A DNA stretch of 64,000 bases. Source: Lunularia cruciata. Lineage: Eukaryota; Streptophyta; Marchantiopsida; Lunulariales; Lunulariaceae. A model generated the notes under the pieces. That model was given only the letters and a program-made list of their open reading frames with translations. It was not told where the DNA came from and searched no databases. Shown one piece after another: positions 12,168 to 22,889 of this stretch. Each line of letters starts with the position of its first letter. Positions within the stretch are counted from its first letter, which is position 1. The stretch lies in the NCBI GenBank assembly GCA_948567375.1, contig OX419756.1, positions 46,416,552 through 46,480,551 on the forward strand, read 5' to 3'. Made by a program: the position numbers and the translations under genes.

Positions 12168-13688
12168 TGAAGAGTAAAGAGTTACAATAATTTGGGCAAA
12201 AGGGCATTGTGAAAGCTATTATGAACTTGTTCAAGCATAAATGAATAAATTATCTATAACATAGCCAAGTGGTCTTCTTCCACTATATGTCCAAAGGAAA
12301 GCCAATGAATTGGGCAAACATGTTCTATTTTCAAGCAAGGACTCTTCACCAAAACTTCAAAGATGAAAGTGGAGTGATTTACTTAGCAACACTTTGCAAT
12401 CCATTTCTACATGGGTTTGAACTTGCTGAAAAAGGAGGAGAAGAAGTGTGTCTCAAGCTACTTCAAACTTCAATACCCAAATCAAGGGAAGTGGCATGAT
12501 AATGGGAGAGAAGTATTGGGATGTAAATGCAAAATTGGCAAAGATAGGGAGGTTTGTGCCGATAGAAGGTCTTGCACCAAAGTCCAAAAAGAAGAGAGCT
12601 CCTCCAACCAAGAACACAACCCCATCCAAGCAAGCTTGAAAGAAAACCCAAGTAAAATATTTCTCCTTGGGAGAAGAAGTTAAAGATGAGGAAGAAGAAG
12701 GAGAGGAATCATTCATTCTCCAAGAATTGGGAGCAAATTGCGACAAAGGAATAGACTTGTATTATGATGCACAATTGACAAAAAATTTGGAGCCAAGAAA
12801 AGAACAAGTAAATAGCCCAAAGATGAAGGAAAAATTTCCCTTCATCTTGGAGCACCTTCCAATCCTAAACCAAAACCTACAGCCCTTGAACCATGACTGG
12901 AAGGAGAAGACGCCCATGTAGAGATAGAATTGTATACCAAAGAACAGATTGATATTTAGACCAAAGTTCTTGATAGGTTTGAAGCCAAATGCACTCCTCT
13001 GATTAAAATAGTCAAAGAAGAAGAAGCACCTCAAGGGACTTTGGTGCACAATAAGAAGGAGCACACTTTGTCATCCATTTGGTAGGAGTATGTAACCATT
13101 TATGGAGCTACTTCTTCCCTAATGGTAGGAGAAATACCCAAAAATAAACAATTATAAAACACTAGTAAGACAAATGCACAAGGACATATACACAAAGAAG
13201 GCCAATAATGTGAAGACAAAGGAAGAACTAGCCAAAGTTCTACGACCTTTACAAAGAAGAAGCTAAGAAAGTGAATGTGTTGACCCAAGACCTTCATGAG
13301 AAATGAAGACAAAATACCTCCTTTGCAACAAGTCAATAGGAGCAAGAGAAAGAATTGGAGCTAGTGCAATTGGAGTTAGGACAATTCAAAATGGAGAAGA
13401 AGAGTATGTAGTTGAAGTAAAAAGACCAACTCCAAGCAAAAGACAAAGAAGTAATTAGCATTTGCTCCAAATTGGAGAATTCCAAGGTTAGAATTGTCAC
13501 TCTTGATTTACATGTGGCCAAATAACAAAGGAATGTCACCTTGAAGTGGGAACAGATGGAGGAAGAAGAAGAAGGCTTATTAAGAATTGATCACACCCAA
13601 ATGTTAGAAGAAGTAAAGAAAGATGTGTGCAAGTAAAGAAAGATGTTTGCATCTTGAACCCACACTTGGAGGAAGAGAAGGCAAAGGA

Positions 13689-14140
13689 TGTCACCCCATT
13701 TGTAGTTCCGCATCTAGCTGCTCGGACATTGGAGTTCCAATGATAGTAGTTAGAGTTATTCTAGCAGTTTCTCAGGGACTACTTTCCGACAGTCAGATTT
13801 GGTGTTCAGGGTATTGACTTCACGGTGGAGCCCATCGTCACTTTGCACCGTTCGCACCGTCGAGTGTGCCGTCAGCGGGACTATTAGGGTTTCAGTGCTA
13901 GCTCAAGTCCAGGGGGTATAGTTTCAAAGGTGAGCTCCAGAGAGCTCACTTCTCTGATGTTGAGCCTTCGAGTTCTTGGCTATGGTGGACAGAGGCCGGC
14001 GAGCGTCACCTGGATTCTCTATGCTTGAGTGGGTGTGGCTTGACTGTAATCAGTGCCCAGTTGTTGGCAGTTTATAGAGTGACAGATCAAGTACTGATCT
14101 AAGTTGAGTTGAGTTGAGAGTGGTAAGCAATCTGATTACA
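13689..14140 (+). repeat. 5' LTR (unit L) of element A
   Basis: Starts TGTCACCCC and ends about GATTACA. The same unit recurs at 22997-23450 and at 43974-44424. It contains an 8-bp hairpin (GTGAGCTC and GAGCTCAC) and a short GAGTT repeat near its end. The following text has ATCAGAG, the core of the initiator-Met tRNA primer site, but the full site is not intact. Confidence 0.8.
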
Positions 14141-15602
14141 TCAGAGAAGTGAAGTCAGGGGGATATCAGGTGCAGGAACTGTGAGTGTTGGTGGTATCAC
14201 CAAGCTCGGTGGATTGTTGGTAGCTCGATTCAAGTTCTGTGTTTCCCTAGTGTGCAGAAGCTTGTTCAAGTGATGCAGATTTGGTAGTTAGGCGGACGGT
14301 GTGCGGAAGCACTGGCCAAATTTTGAGCAAAGAAGGAGCAATTTTTGAGCAATGGTTGTGATTTTGAGCTCAAGAGGTGAAAGCAAGACCAATTTGCTGC
14401 GAGTTGGGCTCAAAAAGTCAAATTGAAGGTGGAGTTGGGAAGCTCTTCTCATGAATTTGTGATTTGGAAAAACTCATGTTGTGAATTTGGCTCGAGTGGA
14501 AAGTTAGCAGAGGATTTGGCGGACAGCCATCTTTAGGGTTTATGTCAGATTTACATCAGATTTAGGGCTAGATTTGGAGGAGTTTTTGCTGTTTGGCCAG
14601 ATTTGGAGGAGTTTTGCTAGTTTGGAGGAGTTTCGCCAAGTGGAGGAGGTTTGAAGTTGGCAACAAGAAAGGCCTTATTTGGCTGAATTTTGGCGTTTAG
14701 AGGCTTTGAGGCATAGGGCTGTGGGCTATGAGAGGCTACAAAGGCCTAGCAAGCCAGCTTGCTGGCGTGAGGCTAGCTAGTTTAGAGTAGATCTTGGTCA
14801 TTAGTTGGCAAAATCTGCCTTTCTTGCTAGATTGTGCGCAACAAGGTTTGATCCCTAGATCTCTTGTTCCTAGACTAGTGCCCTAGCCAACTGGTCCACC
14901 CTCACTTGTTGTCTTAGTGATTGTGCCACTGTTATCTATACACATGTAGCTTTGGCTAGGAGAGGCAGTTTGATCCCATTCTTGGTGATCCTGGTAGCTT
15001 AGGACTTAGATACAAACTGCTTTTATGTCAAATGCCAAATGGTGGCAGAGTCAGTTCTGTGTTGTGTTATGAGATGAAGGGTTTTCGTTTAGATTTCTTG
15101 TGATTGGACCCCCTCCATTCTCTACTTCCTGTTTGTGCACCACGTTTGTGTGAGGTGCCTTGACTTTTGAGCGTTGGTGCTCTGGTGTGCTCTCGGTAGT
15201 GAGGCTGGAGTGATGACCAGTCAGACTACCTTTGTTTCTCTCCGGTGAGGTAGGAAGTGATGACCTACAGACCGTGAGAGTGCGTGTTATGATGGCAGGT
15301 TACAGGTTGCCCTTCCCCTAGTGTAGTTATCTTGGTTAGAATTACATTAGAGGGTGGTGTTTAGTTGGTGTTGGCACTTGGTGGGGCACTTGCGGTTGTG
15401 ACTTGCGGTTGCAATTGGTGGTTCAGGTTTGCTGTTGCGGTTACTTTGTCACAACAAAGTTTGTTGGAGATTCCAAAGGAGTTAGCCCTACAATACGCAG
15501 TGGGTTTACTCGGAGTGGTGCTTGGTATCAGCTTGTATCTCAGGTCCCAGTGAGGGAGGAGATTGACTATGAGTTGGAGTTTGACACAGGAGCTGAGCAC
15601 TT
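14141..15602 (+). other. Long untranslated leader of element A
   Basis: About 1.4 kb between the 5' LTR and gag with no convincing ORF. It is conserved in elements B and C. It contains GGAG-rich direct repeats near 14570-14660 and an antisense tRNA-like block (14845-14898). The gag frame may begin near the end of this stretch (about 15430), since RSGFTRSG-type text is shared with element C. Confidence 0.6.
14845..14898 (-). other. tRNA-like sequence with pol III A and B boxes in leader of A
   Basis: On the minus strand, TGGACCAGTTGGCTAGGGC (14898-14880) resembles a tRNA D-arm/A box. GATCAAACC (14853-14845) fits the B-box consensus GWTCRANNC, about 33 nt further on, which is the spacing in tRNA genes. 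A full cloverleaf is not convincing. The same block is in B (27103-27156) and C (45144-45197), so it was captured before the family diverged. A SINE head is one explanation. Confidence 0.45.
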
Positions 15603-17576
15603 GGTGTGTCCGCACCATTGTTGTGGGACATGGATGAGATTTATGGGGCCTCCAAAAGCCCTAGGCGTTACTCTGGTACAGTGGGTACCATTGAGTTGGA
15701 TGACTTCATCCAGGAGTTTGATAGTTGGTGTGATCTGCAGCAGATGCGGAACCCGACTTTGTTCACACCCTTCATGGCATGGAAGGGGTTGTTTTAGCAT
15801 CTGGAGGGTCCGCCGATGGATGACTACCATGAGTTCAGGAGAGCTCATTTGGAGGAGATTGAGTTATGGAGACAAAATTGGTCTCCACACTATGTCTCCA
15901 TCACTTCAGGCTCGGTGGCCAAGAGTAGATCAGTTGTACCCACGAGTTCTAGCTCGAGTAGTGTTGGTGGAGCTAGTAGAGGTGCATTAGCTGGAGATAG
16001 TGCTACTACGAGTGGAGGTACCGTTGCAGGAGGTGGTGTGGTACCGGGGTTTAACCCCATGGTTGAGTTCTTCCTATGTTTGAGGCAGAACTACCAAGGA
16101 GTACGGACTAACAAGCTAAGGAGCTTGCAAGAGTTCCAGCGGAAGGCTGGAGAGAGCCTACGCGAGGCATACACTCGCATGAGGCGGCTGATCAGTTTCA
16201 CTCAGGGAGTTACTGAGGCCCAGGCAGTCCAGTTTTGGTATGGGATACTAGACAGGGAGTTGCGACATAGAGTTCGTGATGCTACGTTGTTACAGGCTAC
16301 TTTGCCTACTTTGGCACTAGTCTTTGGTTTGGCTGAGCGGATTGAACTCAATATGGTGGAGGAGAGAGTGGTGACATCTGGATTTGGTAGGGAGACCTCA
16401 TCCACAACTGTGACTTCTTCTAGAGTGCAGCAGAGTGCACCACACCCAATTGGTTTTTGAGGACAGGGTGGACAGCCCAGGTCCTATGGAGCGAGTGGAG
16501 GGCCTAGTGGAGTTAGACCCTTACCCTCGTTTTTGGGTCAGCAGTAGCCAAGGAGTGGTGGTGTTGCTTGTTGGACTTGTGGTGGACCTCACCATAGGAG
16601 AGAGTGTACTCAAGGCAGTGGACCTGATACCTCGGGTGCATCACAGCCAGCACAGAGGCAGTGTGAGCACGGCCACAGATTTGGTCACACTAGTGACCGG
16701 TGTTTTGACCTACACCCGGAGTTACGGAGTGGTAAGGCTGCTATGGCAAGTAGTAGAGGAGCTCCAATTCATGGAGGACGAGGTGGTAGAGGTGGTGGTA
16801 GAGGATCTACACCTAGTAGGGGTGCAGTACCTGCCCTTACTTCTGACACAGCTATGGCTACTTGGATTGAGCAGTTGGAGCAAAGATTGGCTAGTATGGC
16901 TATTGCTCAGAAGAGATCAGATTCGGGTGCTGAGGCTTCCACCTCATATGTTGGTGATAGAGATGCTTTGGACTTCATGTGCGGAGCAGCACAGGTGGAT
17001 GCATCAGCAGCATTGACTAGGAGTGCAGTACGTGCTCCAGAGCCTAGAGGAGCATCAGTGGAGTTGGACCCACAAAGAGGAGAGGTTGGGAGACAGGTCA
17101 GACTTCCCCAGTCTTTCATGCTATCTGAGGCATTGTAGACAACATCCATGGTTCCTAAACGTCCCAGTGCAGGTGTGGTAGGTGGTGATGGAGTACATGA
17201 TGGACTACATGCTAGTCAGCCACCTACTACTACACAGACTAAGTCTAGCATGATGTTGGGAGTGGCTCAACTGATTATGCACCATCTTTTGTTTTCAGCC
17301 AGTGACATGTTTACATTGGGGGTTGACCCAACCCCAGTGTTCCGGTTGGCTGCCACATTGTGTGAGAGTAGGGATGGTGCAATTCCTACTACTAAAGAAG
17401 ATGTGGTTGGTAGTGGAGCTGACTTGGTTTAGGAGCATGGGATCCGTTCAGCGACCAGTGGTTTATGGCAGGCAGCAACGGCTAGACTGGAAGAGTTGCC
17501 AGCTAGACCGGCCTTTGAGAGAGCGCAGTTTACACCTGGTGTTGTCCTATTGGATAACCAGAGGGGGATTTTTTTT
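15603..17576 (+). pseudogene. Element A gag with zinc knuckles, broken
   Basis: Structural capsid/nucleocapsid region. A retrotransposon-gag-like helix-rich domain includes EFQRKAGESLREAYTRMRRL (about 16130-16190). It is followed by two zinc knuckles: CWTCGGPHHRREC (C-x2-C-x3-H-x4-C) and CEHGHRFGHTSDRC near 16570-16720. A Gly/Arg-rich stretch follows at about 16745-16830. Stops at 15797, 16458, about 16546 and 17136, plus a small deletion near 15590 compared with element C, make it non-coding now. The large Gly/Ser/Ala-rich spacer before protease is not recognisable as any enzyme. Confidence 0.75.
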
Positions 17577-18270
17577 TTGGTGAGACCTTCAGGGAAGGTC
17601 TATACACCACAGAGAGTCTTGTTAGACTCTGGTGTGTAGCCCTTTATGTTGGGGAAGGCTGTAGTTGTCGGTCTGGAGTTATAGAAGACTGATGTGGAGA
17701 GGTGTCCATTTCAGATCCAGACATCTCTAGGTGGTGGTTCGACACAGTACATCACACGTGGAGAGCTTGTTGTCCAAGTTTAGCTTGATCATCCGACTGA
17801 TAGCTCAGGCTATTGCGACGATAGTTGAGTCATATGATGTGCTAGTTGGGGGAGCAATGTTATACCCTATGGGTTTCAACATTGACTATTGGGAGGAGAC
17901 AGCCTCTTATGGACCTGGTTGGCAGTCTGGTGAGGGATGGGTATGTCTCCTACCAGTACGCTTCAATAGTGGCAGTCTTGGCTCACTACAGTTTGGGACC
18001 ATGGTAGCATCAGTTTTAGCTTTCAGCGATGCAGTTACTTGGCCTGGTGACTTGTTGGAGGGGAACGCCCATGTAGAGGATACTCCAGTACCAGAGGAGA
18101 TCACTTGGCTTTGGAGTACGAGTGGGATTGTTCCATCCACCTTGGATGTTCCATTGTGGAGTTCAGAGGAGGCATTGCAGCAGCATGCAGATCAGTTGGT
18201 GCAGTAGGCTTGGAGTGGAGCCTTCATACCATCAGAAGATGAGTGTGAGGATGAGCCTCCGGAGGCAATT
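17577..18270 (+). pseudogene. Element A retropepsin-like protease, broken
   Basis: The aspartic protease motif LLDSG lies at 17620-17634. In the related copy C it reads VLLDSGAQPLMLG. Here it is followed directly by a TAG where C has a CAA codon. The downstream part (SYDVLVGGAMLYPMG) resembles the second half of a retropepsin (VLxGxx motif). A 13- to 14-bp deletion near 17800 relative to C shifts the frame. The region ends at a TAG at 18205-18207. Confidence 0.7.
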
Positions 18271-19340
18271 GCTTTGACACCTCTGGATACCACACTCATT
18301 GCTTGGCAGTATCCAGTAGAGGAGATATGCCTGTTAGAGTTGTTTGGTGGGATCAGCACCGGACTAGCTGCGGTGTTACAGGTGGGTATAGGAGTACAAA
18401 GGTACTTATGTGTAGAGAGAGATGAGACTGCTAGGCGAGTCTCTCTACATCATGTGGCACACTTGGCCTATCGGTACCTGGAGTTATTACCAATGTCAAC
18501 AGTCAGAGGTTACCAGAAGGCCCTACCAGGAGACATTTCCTTATTGGGGGCGCATGACCTAGAGAGACATGGGCCTATTCACTTGGTGATTTTTGGATGG
18601 CCATGTCAGGGACATACACGTGCGGGCAGTGGTTTGGGTTTTCAGGATCCTTGTTCTGGTGTGTTTTGGGAGATGTTATGCATACTTTGACATCTCCAGG
18701 TTCATCAGTCTGTTTCTCCAGCTTACCTTTTGGAGAACGTTCCTTTGATGGGTGATTCTTGCACTAGAGTGGTGGCAAGTACACATCAGGTCCATTCTTG
18801 GATGGGACCTGCTGTATTGTTAGATGCAGCCAGAGTGGGATCACGGGCTCATTGTCTTTGTCTTTGGTGGACAAACCTCTTACCCAGAGAGGTTCTACAG
18901 CACGCTTATAAAGGGATTCAGCGACTAGACCACATTCTTGTTGATGATATCTTGGATGTTGGACGTTAGTCTCAGACAGTGGTAGTGGCTGATAGGTCAC
19001 CTATGGCAGTGGTGAACCTAGTTGGACAGCCTAGAGCTGCATTTCCCACACTCATGAGTTTCCCAAGCTCTCATGCTTTTTGAGAAGCAGGATCTAGACT
19101 TGTTTGGGACTCATAGTTACAGTAGTTGGTGGAGCCCAATGCTGATGCGAGAGAGCAGGCAATGGGTTTTCGCACCGGTATTACCGCTATTCCAGTAGTG
19201 TCAGAGGAATCTAGGCGTCTAGTGTTAGGTCAGGCTATGGACCTAAACTATTTGACCTGGATTGTGAGCCTTGGCTTGGCGAAGGAGCGTAGGATGCGCT
19301 TGATAGGCATCACCACTCGGACACTTGTGAGCCCTGTGCC
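18271..19340 (+). pseudogene. Element A cytosine-C5 DNA methyltransferase domain, broken
   Basis: Motifs appear in canonical order. Motif I (SAM binding) is LELFGGISTGLAAVL from about 18331. Motif II-like acidic text is YLCVERDE. Motif IV is GWPCQGHT, with the catalytic Cys codon at 18604-18606. Motif VI is LLENVP, with ENV at 18733-18741. Motif VIII-like text is SRAHCLCLWWTNL near 18838-18876. Motif X-like text is LGQAMDLNYLTWI at about 19225-19263. Motifs I, IV and VI share one frame, interrupted by one TGA at about 18688 where copy C has CGA. Motif IV reads PCQ, as in DNMT1/CMT/bacterial enzymes, rather than the PCN of DNMT3/DRM. The domain sits between protease and reverse transcriptase inside the polyprotein, so it was retrotransposon cargo, not a host gene. 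Stops after 18969 break the C-terminal part. Confidence 0.88.
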
Positions 19341-20640
19341 TAACAAGACGATTCAGGCACATGCTGGGGGCGATGGACCGAGTGGACATGGTATTCTTGG
19401 GACACATCCAATAGCTACTAGGGAGAGTGGTCTACTTGGAGTCCATCTAGGTGAGCGTGGGCTACTTGGATTACACCCTTGGTCCACATGGGATGCAGCT
19501 AGAGGACGTGTGGAGCTTGTAGCCAAAGTGGAGGGAGTTTTTCACATAGAGGTTGGGACTTCTAGTGGTCAGGAGCATGACACTATTGCTCCCAAGGGCC
19601 TAGTGTAGCAGTCAATCAGTACGTCTTCCACTCCTACTACAGTTACACATGATACTTGGGAGCCAGATCTTGGACCCAAGCTTACTGGAGAGGAAAGACG
19701 GAGGGTTTGGAGGTTCTTGAAGAGTCACACGAGTTGTTTTGCCTTTAGTATGAAGGATTTGGGTGCTTTGAAGGGACCTGGTATACGGATTGAGCTGACT
19801 AGCGACACACCAGTTTTCCGACGTCCTTATTGATATAGTGAGATGGAGAGGACATTGATTCAGAGCCGGAGTAGTGAGCTTTTTGAGGCTAGTTTGGTGG
19901 AGATTTCACATGGAGAGTATGCATCAGCGACAGTGATGCCAGCCAAGAAGGATATGCATGGCAACTATAGAGATAGGCGGATGTGTGGAGATTACCGTCC
20001 TATCAACCGACAGACCAGGGCTGATTGGTATGCCATGCCTACACCGAAGGAGATTTTTGATGCAATTGGGCATGCAAAGGTCTTCAGTACTTTGGATCTT
20101 CGAGCGGGATATCATCAGTTGCCGATCAAGGAGGAGGATAAGTCCAAGATAGCATTTTGGGCTATTGATCCTCACGGCAAGGATGTGTTATATCAGTGGA
20201 GGTTCTTACTATTTGGGTTAAAGAACGCTCCTGCTGAGTTCCAAAGGGTCATGGATAGGATCCTAGCTGGATTGGATTTTGCTTGGTGCTATATTGATGA
20301 CATTTTGGTTTATAGCACTACTGTGGAGGAGCATGAGAGACAATTGTTGGAGGTGTTTGAGAGGTTGAGATTTGATGGACTCAAATCACATCCTGGGAAG
20401 TGTAGGTTCTTCCACGAGTAGGTTGAGTATTTGGGTCACACTATCTACCCTAGAGGACTTGGTGTTCAGCAGATCAAGGTGGAGGCTATTGCACATATTC
20501 CTCGGCCTACGGATGTGAGCAGAGTGCAAGCATTCCTTGGGTTGGCGAACTTCTATCGCCGCTATGTTAGAGGATTTAGTGCCATTGCCAAGGCCTTGAC
20601 GAGGCTGACCAAGCTTACACAAGTGGTGTTGGGGAGATGA
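19341..20640 (+). pseudogene. Element A reverse transcriptase (with spacer from the methyltransferase)
   Basis: After a Gly/His-rich spacer (to about 19640), RT begins. It shows MCGDYRPINRQT, LDLRAGYHQL (motif A Asp), FGLKNAPAEFQRVMD and YIDD (20290-20301, catalytic Asp pair). The longest intact piece is 19843-20421. Stops include TGA at about 19831 and TAG at 20419-20421. A frameshift occurs near 20625-20640, where copy C reads GAGTGGTG. Confidence 0.88.
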
Positions 20641-21420
20641 GCAGGAGAGAGCTTTTGTAGAGCTCAAGGAGAGGTTGACATTTGCTCCTATTTTGAGGAG
20701 ACCAATCAGGGGACGACCATTTCAGGTTCACACTGATTGGAGTATGTTGGGGCTTGGAGCGGTGCTCACCCAGCATGATGATGAGGGGAAGGAGTTTGTA
20801 GTGGCCTATGCTAGTCGCTCCAAAAATTCAGCGGAGGCAAAGTATAGTTCATATGAGGGAGAGTGCTTGGCAGCAGTTTGGGCAGTAGCACATTTCCGAT
20901 GTTACCTATTTGGTAACCTCTTCACTCTCATTCACTGATCATCAGCCGCTGAAGTGGTTGATGGAGTCCAACAAGCTTTCAAGGAAGCTTGCACGATGGG
21001 CTCTGATTTTACAGGAGTATGATTTCACGGTTGTTCATAGACCTAGAGTGGTGAACCGTGATGCAGATGGGTTGAGTAGAAACCCATGTCCCAGCCAGCA
21101 GGATCAGACCGGAGCACATTGGCATGGTGAGACAGATGAGGAGATGGTGCCATGTTGGCATGCATTGACCTTTCTGTGTATATTTGCAGAGACTTTGGTG
21201 GTATTTCTCTCAGCGCATATAGGAGGAGTTATTGAGGTCACAGATCCAGAGAGTGAAGATATCTGTACAATTCAGTGAGACATTCATGATGATGTCTTAG
21301 TGATGTACTATCTTTGCACTGGTGTTGTGGGTGGCACAGTTGGGGCCAAGGAGAGAGACCATGTTCTTCAGCAAGCCAGACGGTTCAGATTGGAGGGTAG
21401 ACACCTTTTGCGTGTATGGG
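20641..21420 (+). pseudogene. Element A RNase H and connection region
   Basis: Recognisable RNase H text: FQVHTDWSMLGLGAVL (catalytic Asp), SSYEGECLAAVWAV (Glu) and DHQPLKWLMESNKLSRKLARW (Asp). It ends with the usual VNRDADGLSRNP tail of gypsy elements. A small indel at about 20935 shifts the frame. An acidic connection leads to integrase. Confidence 0.85.
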
Positions 21421-22320
21421 AGGATGGTAGAGTGTGAGTAGTACCACTTCCATCTCAGAGACCACAATTGGTCCGTCATGCTCATGAGGAGCTAGGACAT
21501 TTTGGAGTAAAGCATACATATAGCTTACTCTAGAGTCATTATTGGTGGCACGGTATGCAAACCAAGGTGTAGCAGTTTGTTGCCAGATGTGTGGTTTGTG
21601 ACCGAGTTAGAGCATCATTCAATGCTCCTATGCCACAGTTACACCCATTACCTATCATGGGATTGGGTTACCATTGGATTTTGGACTTTGCCGGACCTTT
21701 ACCGCTGATTGTGAGACATCATCGGTATGTTTTAGTGATGGTGGAGCACTTCTCCAAGTGGATTGAGTTGGTGGCACTTCCTGACAAGTCTAGTGAAGGG
21801 ATAGCTTACTCGTTCCTGGATCGAGTTCTTAGTCATTTTGGTGCACCAGTTGAGGTTTTGACTGATCAGGGTACAGAATCTTGGGGGAGTTTCAGGTCTT
21901 GTGTGACAAGGCTTTGATTGATCATCCTACTACATCCCGAGATCACCTTGAGGCAGATGGCTTAGCAGAGAGAGTGGTTCAGACGGTGAAGAGAGGATTG
22001 CGAAAGTATGGTTTGCAGAGAGGCCACTTGGGAGATTGGGATCTCCATTTACCTTGGTTGGCCATGGGCTATCGGTTCAGCCGGCAAGCCTCCTTAGCAT
22101 CCTTCTCTCCATACTTTCTACTCTATGGACAAGATCCAGATTTACCTGTAGCCATTCGTCAAGATGCTACTATAGTTTTGGACTTGGATGGTCCCAATGT
22201 ATGGATGAGCGCATGTTCTCAGCGGGCAGAGATCTTTTGGAGAGTGATGCCGATGGCCTTTGAGAACTTGACAATTGCTCAACATAGAGATACTTTACGC
22301 TATACAACCATTTGAGGAGG
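21421..22320 (+). pseudogene. Element A integrase, broken
   Basis: The zinc-binding HHCC region is visible (HAHEELGHFGVKH, then CVVC at about 21583-21600), though two stops lie within it. The DDE core shows LDFAGPLPL (first Asp), TDQGTES (second Asp) and HLEADGLAERVVQT (Glu). A frameshift near 21880 separates the second Asp from the rest. Compared with copy C, the site reads as a short indel. Confidence 0.85.
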
Positions 22321-22720
22321 AGGTTATAGACCCTTGATCCATCGATTTCATCCAGGCGACTATGTATATCTACAACAGACAACATCGACAACACTTGATG
22401 TTTCTATAGGCCGCACTATCTTGAGAGTGCACGAGGTTCTGCCATTTGGAGTCCTTGTGTTAGAAGGACGTGATGGTGTTGTTTGGAAGGATCATGTGCG
22501 CAATTGTGCGCCATGCCACCTCCCAAACATTGATGGTACTATGGACCCAAGCTTGGCACTTGTACGTGCAGGCTTGAGGTGTATGTTATGTGGCTCTTTT
22601 GGTGGAGCTGCTACTATGTTAGTGTGTGATAGCTATTCGAGAGGATGGCATATGGCATGTATGACTCCTCCCCTTACGGTGGTTCCTCAAGGACAATGGT
22701 TATGTCCTAGATGTACTTGA
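22321..22720 (+). pseudogene. Element A post-integrase region with C-terminal PHD-like zinc finger
   Basis: A post-integrase segment (HPGDYVYLQQT, then VWKDHVRN) is followed by a cysteine-rich end, 22577-22717. Ligands in order: C-x2-C (CMLC), C (MLVCD), a Tyr where the fourth ligand is expected (DSYSRGW), H-x2-C (HMAC), then C-x2-C (CPRC) just before the stop. Spacing and the W before the last pair match PHD fingers, which bind histone tails. Many plant gypsy elements carry a chromodomain here instead, so this may be a targeting module. The Tyr is also present in element B. Function in this copy is unlikely. Confidence 0.75.
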
Positions 22721-22889
22721 CCTATAGCTAGTTCATTCTTTATATGGTATAGATTGCAGACAAGCGACTAACGATGGGGCTCCATAGCACCTGGCCTCTT
22801 GATCTTTGCCCATTAGAGGGTATACCATATACTTAGAGTAGATGGCTATCTAGAGTTAGAGGGACCTAATTGCTAGCTAGGGAGGCGAT

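Larger units (their letters stand above)
11700..13688 (+). pseudogene. ORF H: broken coiled-coil protein of a probable retroelement, 5' part
   Basis: An ATG at 11700 opens 15 codons rich in Asp, Glu and Lys (MATFEDKKEEDQWTK). The frame is then split by a solo LTR (11745-12167) and continues in the same phase at 12173. It goes on through segments such as GIVKAIMNLFK and YMSKGKPMNWANMFYFQAR, with frameshifts and stops, into a Glu/Lys-rich coiled-coil region (around 12667-12920 and 13540-13688). Element A interrupts it at 13689. The style resembles gag-like or captured ORFs of plant non-autonomous retroelements, but I do not recognise the family. It is not functional in this copy. Confidence 0.55.

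Noticed and set aside
14845-14898. Functional tRNA gene
   Set aside because: Stems are poor and no full acceptor arm or terminator is seen. Only A- and B-box similarity remains.
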